A DNA stretch of 64,000 nucleotides from Macrocybe gigantea (Eukaryota; Basidiomycota; Agaricomycetes; Agaricales; Callistosporiaceae), in assembly GCA_011319805.1 (NCBI GenBank), contig SJRY01000263.1, positions 62,001-126,000 of the forward strand, in the 5' to 3' direction. The notes under the pieces were generated by a model. That model searched no databases and was not told the origin of the DNA. It saw nothing but the letters and a program-made list of their open reading frames with translations. The translations under genes and the position numbers were made by a program. Positions 56,501 through 64,000 of the stretch are shown here, one piece after another. Within the stretch, counting starts at the first letter, position 1. Each line of letters starts with the position of its first letter.

Positions 56501-58216
56501 ATGAGCTCGCCGTCAGATTCGTCTAGTTCAAGAAGCAGTTCGCCGGATATACCGGCGACGCCAAAACGGAAGAGAAAAGGCAAAAGATCCAAAAATATCG
56601 AAACATCTGACGAGTTCGAGTCTGGAGTCGAATCCGAAGCAGAAATACCGGAGTCAAATGAGCCAGTGCCAGAAGAGCCAGTGCTCTCGCATGCTGAGCG
56701 ACGACGGAAGAAGAAGGAAGAAAAGGCCAGTGCAACAGGGAATCCCAGCGCCAAGAAGCGGAAGCTTCTAGACGGCACAGGTGTCCCAGCATCCTCCATA
56801 GCAGCATCCTCCATACCCAAGAGGCAGAACTCTATCTGGGTGGGTAACCTGTCGTACAAGACGACGCCGCAGGACATCCAGACATTTTTCCGGGACGCCG
56901 GGGAGATCACGCGGATCCACATGCCCACCAGAGCGTCCACCATCCGGGGCCAACCAGGTGAAAATCGTGGGTCAGTCCCCCCACCGTCTCGGGTGAATGT
57001 AGGATGTCTAGACTATTCCATGTTTTTATTTTCTCCTTCTAGATTTGCCTACGTCGATTTTGCGACGTCAGAGGCGAAGATCGCGGCAATAGCCAAGTCG
57101 GAACAGCCCTTGATTGGGCGCAAGCTGTTGATCAAAGACGGTATGCACGTTCAAACGCTCTAGACTGTTCTTAATTTAACTGACAAATGGATTTCTTCTA
57201 TCTGTTCACGCAGGCGATGATTTCGGTGGCAGGCCTGACAAACAATCCGGCCAGGTCACAACAATCGAGACCAAGACGCATTCCAAACTGCACAAAAGAT
57301 CCTGCGGGCCCAGAAGCAGCCCCCAGCCCCTACCCTGTTCCTCGGAAATCTCGGATTCGAGGCGACCGAAAAGGACATTATAGAGTTGTTCGAGGCCCAC
57401 AGGGACATCAAGGCGAAATCCAAGGAAAAACAAAGCAACGCTGGCGATGCTTCAGGTTCCACAGGCAACGGCAGTGATGGGTGGATACGAAAAGTGCGAA
57501 TGGCCACTTTTGAAGACAGCGGATTGTGCAAAGGGTTCGGCAGTCTCCCTGCCCGTTTCCTTTTTTTTCATTCTGCTAATCGTCTCTGCTACGCGACCTT
57601 CTAGATTTGCGTTTGTAGATTTCGCATCAATCGAGCACGCGACCTCGGTGTTGATCAATCCCCAAAATCACCGGCTAAACGGGCGCAAGCTGGTCGTGGA
57701 GTACGCCAGCGCCGAGGCCGTGAGGCGTGGGGCTTCCAAGACCAAAAAGGCCGCAGAAGGGCCTGGAAAACGAGACGAGGACGCGCAAGAAGAAGCGTCT
57801 TCGTCAGGCTCTAGACCAGGGCACGGATTCAACTCCCACAGCAGCACGAGAGAACGCCACACGGAGGCCATCGCCGGTGATGAGTCTGGACAACAAGATC
57901 AGCAGCGAGATGATCGATACGACGAGGACGGCGACAGCAAGCCAATAAAGAACGCGCGATACGAACACAGGGCAGGGAAGCCTTCGCAGGCTGGCGCCGG
58001 ACGACGGAAGCACGACAGGGGATCTCGGCCCAAACCCGGAGCAGCGCTTGCTCAGGCGAAACGCAAGTCCGCTGCGATACTTCGATACTTCCGGCAAGAA
58101 AGTCATATTCAACGGTTTTTCGCGTATTATGGCATATTCGCGAAAAAAAATATGTTCTGGGAATCCCAGCATCTCTGCGCAGGGAAAAACGATATTCTAG
58201 CGGTTGTGAATTGTAG
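56501..58216 (+). CDS. NOP13: Nop13-like nucleolar protein with two RRMs
   Basis: Probable pre-ribosome-associated RNA-binding protein of the nucleolus. Exons are 56501..56970, 57043..57140, 57214..57534 and 57605 to about 58216. The acidic/basic N-terminus has KRKRKGKRSKN and AERRRKKKEEK. RRM1 reads SIWVGNLSYKTTPQDIQTFF ... NRGFAYVDFATSEAK. RRM2 reads TLFLGNLGFEATEKDIIELF ... CKGFAFVDFASIEHATSVLI, then RKLVVEYASAEAVRRGA. The tail is RG/K-rich with KPGAALAQAKRKSAAI. One frame break near 57289 (AAAA to AAAAA) is repaired to KLHKKILRAQKQPPAP. At the extreme C-terminus the expected GKKVIF motif lies in another frame, right after an 8-bp tandem duplication at 58076-58091, so the true stop is uncertain. 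The alternative unshifted frame runs to 58454 and looks unconserved. Confidence 0.85.
58076..58091 (+). repeat. 8-bp perfect tandem duplication (GATACTTC x2) at the Nop13 C-terminus
   Basis: The octamer GATACTTC occurs twice without spacing exactly where the reading frame of the conserved C-terminal GKKVIF motif is lost. It may be a slippage duplication or an assembly artefact. Confidence 0.85.
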
Positions 58217-58525
58217 CGTAGTTTCTGCGGCGAGCAGAATTCCTATTTTCGCGCATAAAAGGATTTTTTCGAGGAATTTTCACTTCATAGGCTGGGATCG
58301 CAATGATTGCTTGACTGAATATCCCGACTTGGTTATAGTAGCCTACATGCGCAGGGAAACCCTCTGTGTCGTAATAAAGGCCAGCAGAGGGGAGGAAATA
58401 CAGATATATGTGCGCAAAGCTATGCGGAGGAAAGGTTCGATAGATTGTGGGTAAAAAAAAAAGGGAAGCCAGCCAGTAAGTAGGTGAAACCAAAATCAGG
58501 CGAAGAGATACGGGTCAGTATTAGT

Positions 58526-60801
58526 TCACGAATCATCATCATCCTCTTCCATCATGCCTACTTCATACTCTCCACACACGTCCCATCTCGAACCCTCTGC
58601 GGCTGCTGAGACATACATTTACGAAGCGCATCACCCTCTCATCTCTCAAGACGAGTAGCAAGCGGTTGAACCCAGGCTGGACGGTAAGCAGCGTGCTGTC
58701 CTCTTCCTCTTCCTCTTCTTCCATTTGTTCGTCTTCATCTTGAGGTGGAGAAGGAGGCAGCTTGCTTTTGGAATTTGTGCCGTTTCCGTTCGTCCTCAGC
58801 GGCGAACCGTGATTCTCTTTAGATGAGGACGAGGACGATGATCCGTTCGATTCTTTTGGGGGCATGGCTTTCCTGGACCCGGAGCGATAAATGGCAGGAT
58901 CGTCTTCTTCGTCGTGAGGAGCCATGTAGCACTAAATTCGGAGATCAAGCTATTAGCAACCGAGACGAGACGAGAAACAAAAAAGCGCAAATGTCTCACC
59001 TCCCAGCCGCCCCATTCACCCGACTGCCAACCGCTCCGCTGATCCATGGCCCTAGCCAGGGTGCTTGCGCTGGTCGAAGATCCCTCGCGACTTCTCGCCT
59101 GAGGCGTGAGCCCAAGGACAACGTCCAGCCTCGCCTCTTTCTCTTCGCTGGTGGCCAGCGTGTAGTCCAAGCCGGGCCTAAGCGACGCGCTTCGATAGAG
59201 TAGCTCATGGGCAACAGGCGAGACACGATCGCGATCCACGCACGAAAGGCGGGGCTCGGGAACAGCTCATCCTGCAGGGTGCGGATAATCTCGTCCGTCG
59301 AGGCGTGCGCGAAGCGCGGGCTGACAGCCTCCGCCGGCCCGCCATCCTCGTGCGGCTTGAGCACGCAGTAGCGCCACTTGTGAGGTGGGCCTTTAATCGT
59401 CCACGTCCCTGATGTACCTGCCGTGTGGGGCGGAATGTGCGCCTCGCGCGCCTCGCCCAATCCATCTTTGGAGTCAAGCTCGCGCAGACGGGGTTCTAGC
59501 GACTGCGCAAGGTTGTTGGAGAGGAAGGAGTGCAACTCGAGAGAAGATTCTTCCACGAAGCGCGTAGACAGCGTTTCCATTGTGCGCGGCTGGAGGTAGA
59601 CGGGGTTGAGAAACTCGGACAGGAAACCAATGTGCTCCTCCGATAAGGTGGAGTAAGGATAAGGAGGTTCCATGTTGGTAGGGAACGGTTTAAATACGGT
59701 GGAAGTTGAGGCCTTGGGATCGCACTATCGTCAGAAGAGCACCAAAACCCAAGGAGTCGTTTCAAACATACTAGCTGTTCTCGTGAGCTTTTCGTTTTTG
59801 AGTTGGCAAATGATTGTTCGGGTGCATAACCCTCTTCCCCTTCCTGTGGGGAGTGGAACCACCCGCTGATACTCAGACGCTCTCGGCCATCCTCACCCTC
59901 TCCCCCAACGACGACTTCTTCCACCGAGTGGAAGCTGCGCCCCGGCTGGACTTCGAAAAATATGAACTGGTTCCAGCTGGGTGGTATGGATTTCCGTGGG
60001 ATTGTTTCTGGCTCGAGCTGGCCATCGGGTGCGGGCTTGACGGGGTAGAGCTCGAGTGCGCCGCCCCAGTCCTTCTGCCAAAAGGTGTAGTTGGGAAGGG
60101 GCATATACAAGATGTACGAGACGCGGCGAGTGCCGATCACATCGTCATGGTTGAGCAAGTGGCAGCCTTTTGTGTACGAGTTGACGGACATGTCCTGCTT
60201 TTTTCCGGACAAGGGCCCACAGCCAGTCACCGTCTGGAGGAAGCGACGGAAGGAGTCGGAGTAAAGGGCGTCGCGGAGGGCGAGGAGGTTCGGGAGCAGG
60301 GCTATCTGAGCGGAAGTGAGATAGTTGAGGGACGCAAGGTCGCCCGTCTGGTTGACCTACGGAGACGGACGAGGTTCAGATATCAGATATGGGAAATGAG
60401 TCGGAAATTTGGACGATATCGTAGTGCAGAGTACGGTTCAAGGAAGGCAGTCATACCTTGTAGATGTCCGTCTCTTTGGTGGTAAAACTGAGCTCGCTCA
60501 GACACTCATCCTTGACCTTGCGCAGGAGATCGTCTTGAAAAAGCTTCTCCACGACAGCGTACTTGAACGGCTCGCTGGCAACATACTTGCTACGCAGCTT
60601 AGCGACGTTCGCATGATGGAAAAGCTCCGAAGAGAAGCGGGCAACGACATCATCGGCAGGGAGGGCGCCATCGGTGTGAGCTGCTGAGACGCCGTTCGTG
60701 CCTGGTGGATGCGGTGCAGGCCCTTCTGACAGGCAGTGGGAGGTCTTTAGGCGTTTCGCAGATGAATCAGGGGAATCGGATCGCTCATGAGTGCGAGTCA
60801 T
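58526..60801 (-). CDS. TPA1: Prolyl 3,4-dihydroxylase TPA1/OFD1 (2-oxoglutarate/Fe(II) oxygenase)
   Basis: Hydroxylates a proline of ribosomal protein uS12 (Rps23) and affects translation termination; Ofd1 in fission yeast also controls sterol regulator turnover. Four exons: 60801..60457, 60356..59772, 59712..59000 and 58931..58526. The catalytic domain shows KYAVVEKLFQDDLLRKVKDE, the iron-binding HxD in CHLLNHDDVIGTRRVSYILY, the distal His in GRSFHSVEE, and the 2-oxoglutarate Arg in RLSISGWFH. The second, non-catalytic double-stranded beta-helix domain begins at LSEEHIGFLSEFLNPVYL and includes RPGLDYTLATSEEKEARLD and EGSRWDVCGEYEVGM. Two compensating one-base changes, a missing T near 59184 and an extra A near 58616, break the frame. 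Net length is still a codon multiple, 682 residues. Confidence 0.92.
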
Positions 60802-63497
60802 GGCGTGTAGAGTGAGGCGCCGGGGAGCAGCCTTGTGTTGTTTAGAACAAAATTATTTACTTTTTTTCTTTCTTCCACCCTGTAGGTTGCGACGAGGGGC
60901 GTGAGGCGGTCGACTGGAGGGCTTGAATAGATTCGGGGGTGGGCGGAGGAGAAGGTGAGATGTCAGCGGACCGTGTGTGTTCGTATATAAGAGAGAGGGA
61001 AATGTTATAGCTGGAAAAAAAACCAAAAAGTCCCATAATAGCAGCAAATCCGAGATCGGCACTCGAGACCAGACCTAGACTCCAACGAACAAGTCCACAA
61101 ACCACACGGAATCCTGTAAATCCCCCGTTCAGTATCCCCGCAGCGGCTTATATGGCATCTTTGGCAACTTGGGAAGCGCGCTCCCCGCCGCCACCCGCCG
61201 CACTGTAATCTGCAGTCTCACCCAGGCGTTGGGGAACCAATTGAACAAGTAGCGCTCTCGATTCAGTGCTGCCCCTGTGGCCTCGAACTTGCCGACCAAC
61301 CAATCACGTCTGGCCGCGGGCTAGGCGGTCCCGACTTTTTCATCGCGCCGAGTCAAAATTATTTCTGCTTCCTGACGCGCGTCCTTTGCTTAGCCTAAGC
61401 CGCCGATGCTGGCCTGTGACGAACCCGCCCTTATCTCAAAAATTTCATCTGCCAGGAGGTCTGTCACGGGCTTTGCGCGTCCGGAAGCCCACTCAATGGG
61501 TCGGGTTCTCTTTCTTAATAAAAGCAACCGCGATCGGAGCGCGTGCGTGTGGCGTTTTTTTTTTTTCGCCTTGTTATTTGACTCCTTGTCGCCAGCGTTC
61601 TAGACAAACAGCCATGTCAACCCATCACACTTATCATCATCTGATATGATATGGAGCACGTCGCTCCGGACAAGGCCGTGCCCTACAGTATGCTCATCTT
61701 GGAAGAGCCTCGACCCAAGAGTTACGGCTTTATCATTGAGCAATTTCAGAAAAAAAAAATTATTGTTTTCCCCGCGCACCAGAATTTTTCGAGGCCCCTG
61801 CGTCTCGCGCGGCGAGCTTGTCTCGTCTGTCGGCATCCACGCCCTGGACTGCATTCCCTTGGAGCGGTGGCATGCTGCGGCTACGCGCCTTGCCGCCTAG
61901 GCCATCGAAATTTACTTGACTGTGCCTATTTTTCCTTTTTTTTTTACCTTATTAATTTTGTTTCCCCGCATGGACAAGCGAGCGAGGTCAACAGCAGTTC
62001 GTGGGCGCGTGTATCCTCGTCTCGACCCACATTTCCAGACCCGTGGGGCCTTCCAGCCCAAGGGTCACAAGGGACGCCAAACAATCCTCCTATCAGACGA
62101 CCCAAGCGCTACTCCAACCGTCTTAGTATGCACCCCTCGAGGGGTCTCGCACTACGACCGCATAGAAGCCCTTGTAGTTTTTTTTTTTTGAAGAATGCCG
62201 GAGCGTTTACGCAAGCGGGCTGACGGAGCAGCCTGGCCCGCTGTACTTGATGGCGATGTAATCTGTCGTTCATCCCCAATTCCCTCTACTATGCCTCTTT
62301 TCTTAAATCTCCTTCTTTTCATGTATTGCCTACATTGATTGACCATTTCTTTCTTGTCCCCCTGCCCTCCCTCGAAACTGTGCCGCTCACGTTAAACTAC
62401 CTGGCAATTTGCCCCCAGAACGTAGGTTTAGAATTTACCGGACAAAAATGTAAGGCAGCCACCAGCTAATATCCACAGCCATCTCCATCATTCCTCTCAT
62501 CTTCTCAGGCCAAACCAGCCCCGGAGCCAGCCACTCACACTATCCGTATATGCACCAGCTAGTCGAACCTACAAGCCAACCGACATTCCACCGCCTTCTC
62601 AACAACGTCACCAGGAACTTAATTGAGCAAAAAAGGCAAAACACTGAACACGTCATTATCATGGGCTTCTCGACGCATATGCGCGGACTCTGTATAGACT
62701 ATTGGAGCCTCTCTGTCAGCGAGTCGCAACGTGCAGTCCTACGATCCAAGAATTCTATCTGTCATGTCCATGTCATCGTTCACACGAACTCAAGGCCCAG
62801 CCCTCGACCAATCACATGCCGTCAACGTATCGTTCAGAATAGATCCTCAAACAAGAATCACAAACATCCAACAGAATACACGAGGTTAAAGAAGGTAGGG
62901 GCAATAAGTGATAGAATCTGATAGTAAACAGAAAAAAAAATGCCGGAATGGATCATAGCGTGCCCAGTGTATAGTGAGAAAAAAGAGACAGAAGCATACG
63001 GCTGTGACGAGGAAGAAGAGCAACCCGTGACATGAAATCAACGTGGCAGCTAGGTGGCGATAATGACATACGTTAGGAGGCAAATGGGAAGTGGGCAACA
63101 GGCTTGGGTGTGATGGATGCGAATACGACGACCATATAAATCTGCGCTGAAGATGGATCGGAGGACGGGGTATGTAAAGGATACAGGCCGGACTGTCGCA
63201 AGATGAAACCAGGTTGCGAAGGTCGGGGCCAGTAAGGGGCTAAAAACAACACAAGGTAACCAGAGTCCAGGGATCAAAAGCACCGATTACCAACTGCTGT
63301 CTCGAGGGAATGATCGATGGAGATTGATGGCACGCGGTATCCAATGTATTCAGGACCAGAACGCAGAAAGGAGGTGACGTGTGTGGTGAGACGAGAAGAG
63401 GAAGGGACAGACATTGAGATTAAGATGAATACAAAATACACCCAACCACAAACGGAGGAAATGAAAAGAAAAAGAGAGAAGCCTCAGAAAAAAAAAT
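60802..63497. other. Gene-poor interval near the right edge
   Basis: About 2.7 kb with no gene I can support. The first 300 bp is the 5' flank of TPA1. A plus-strand frame of 190 codons at 61651-62223 starts at an ATG but is rich in Phe/Arg from homopolymers (A9 near 61751, T8-T10 runs) and matches no family. The last 600 bp are the 3' flank of the rightmost gene. Homopolymers of 8-10 A or T recur at 61557, 61751, 61937, 62179, 62932 and 63488. Confidence 0.45.
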
Positions 63498-63989
63498 TTA
63501 GACTTTTATCGAGGTCTCGTTGTAACAGGGCAGCAGTCCCTCGTCAGGACTAATAGGCAGACGTATTGTGCCAGTCCTTACCGCTGACGACGAGCGCGAG
63601 TGGCGGTGATGGTGGCCATGACTGTGGCTGTGGCGATGTCTGTGGGGTCGAATGTCTTGATCTTGCCGCGTTTGGTCGCAAGACGTGGAACACACGGACT
63701 CAGAAGACGACCTGGAATGTCTCGACGGCTCGGGTCTAGAGCTACTAGGTGTCACCCACGCCTCTGCGGCGGTCTCGCGGACGCTCTTGGGAAGCGAATC
63801 GAGGGGAATAGGCGCATAGACAAGTTGGACGTCACTGTCCGCGTCCGCCGAAGACGAGCGCGGAAGAAGGTATATCCGTTGAAGTGTGGAATCGGAGTGT
63901 CGGGAACGAGAGTGGGTGTGGTTAGGGACCGTGTGTTGGTTTCTAACCAGCTGGGAGTAAAAGTTGGAAACGGCCAACAGGAAGTGTAG
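63498..63989 (-). CDS. Histidine/serine-rich protein, 5' end outside the window
   Basis: Last exon of a gene running off the right edge. The frame is open from an acceptor TTTGTAG just before 63989 and ends with ETSIKV at a TAA at 63498-63500. An in-frame stop upstream of the acceptor and the absence of an ATG show that the start lies beyond the window. Features are LLAVSNFYSQLVRNQHTVPN, a Ser/Arg/His low-complexity region with HRHRHSHSHGHHHRHSR (a possible metal-binding cluster), and TGTIRLPISPDEGLLPCYN near the end. I do not recognise the family. Confidence 0.6.
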   Translation of the reverse strand, partial: LHFLLAVSNFYSQLVRNQHTVPNHTHSRSRHSDSTLQRIYLLPRSSSADADSDVQLVYAPIPLDSLPKSVRETAAEAWVTPSSSRPEPSRHSRSSSESVCSTSCDQTRQDQDIRPHRHRHSHSHGHHHRHSRSSSAVRTGTIRLPISPDEGLLPCYNETSIKV

Positions 63990-64000
63990 CTACAAAGGCG

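Noticed and set aside
60853..61105. An 82-codon minus-strand frame with a hydrophobic stretch, upstream of TPA1.
   Set aside because: It lies in the 5' flank of TPA1, ends just before the TPA1 start, and looks like leader sequence; no homology is recognised.
61651..62223. A 190-codon plus-strand frame starting MEHVAPDKAVPYSM.
   Set aside because: It runs through several A/T homopolymers, has no recognisable domain or intron, and composition is unlike its neighbours' proteins.
1..64000. Programmed ribosomal frameshifting as the cause of the many frame breaks.
   Set aside because: The breaks occur in unrelated genes at different sequences without a common slippery heptamer or pseudoknot, and in both codon phases.
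1..64000. tRNA genes, CRISPR arrays, transposases, LTRs or inverted terminal repeats.
   Set aside because: I searched by eye for B-box motifs, regularly spaced repeats and transposase or reverse-transcriptase motifs in the intergenic intervals and found none.

Overview
The window is nuclear DNA of a filamentous basidiomycete, most likely an Agaricomycete. Genes are dense on both strands. Nearly all are cut by many 45-80 nt GT-AG introns, often with a CTAAC/CTAAT-type branch site. The encoded proteins are fungal housekeeping proteins, and there is one TPR-CHAT protein of the kind known to be numerous in mushroom-forming fungi. The species cannot be named from the sequence alone.

Layout from left to right. 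1-2.3 kb: the 3' part of an unrecognised protein (+). 2.95-5.4 kb: a SET-domain methyltransferase and the mitochondrial receptor TOM20 in tandem (-). 5.7-9.9 kb: protein phosphatase 4 regulatory subunit 3 (+). 10.7-14.2 kb: a Whi3-like RNA-binding protein (-). 14.2-16.5 kb: gene-poor. 16.5-18.6 kb: a small PPxY membrane protein and acyl-protein thioesterase 1 (-). 18.8-19.9 kb: tRNA methyltransferase TRM10 (+). 20.6-22.1 kb: NDUFAF5, a complex I assembly factor (-), head to head with a C2H2 zinc-finger protein (+, 22.2-26.3 kb). 26.6-29.8 kb: a large histone-fold-like protein (+). 30.0-34.3 kb: RNA polymerase I subunit RPA2 (-), divergent from NUP98 (+, 34.5-37.8 kb). 38.2-42.2 kb: RCF2, PAPS reductase and an RNase III/dsRBD protein (all +). 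43.1-43.8 kb: cytochrome b5 (-). 44.5-48.8 kb: a second FG nucleoporin, with an N-terminal membrane segment (+). 49.1-51.4 kb: a tail-anchored coiled-coil protein (+). 51.7-55.7 kb: the TPR-CHAT protease-like protein (-). 56.5-58.2 kb: a Nop13-like nucleolar RNA-binding protein (+). 58.5-60.8 kb: the prolyl hydroxylase TPA1/OFD1 (-). 60.8-63.5 kb: no supported gene. The right edge holds the 3' part of a histidine/serine-rich protein (-).

There is no operon logic. Some themes recur: mitochondrial function (TOM20, NDUFAF5, RCF2), ribosome and RNA biology (RPA2, Nop13-like, TRM10, RNase III, TPA1, Whi3) and the nuclear pore (NUP98 and the membrane-anchored FG protein, 6.7 kb apart). Three start-codon pairs are divergent and close enough to share a promoter.

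A global caveat: about 20 reading-frame breaks occur inside otherwise well-conserved genes. Nearly all are repaired by restoring one base in a short homopolymer, while neighbouring long genes (RPA2, the second FG nucleoporin) are intact. This looks like consensus-sequence error rather than gene decay. The most interesting biology is the Pom121-like layout of the second FG nucleoporin, the TPR-CHAT protein, and a set of microexons, one of which carries catalytic residues of the RNase III domain. Exon coordinates were read by eye and may be off by 1-2 bases.
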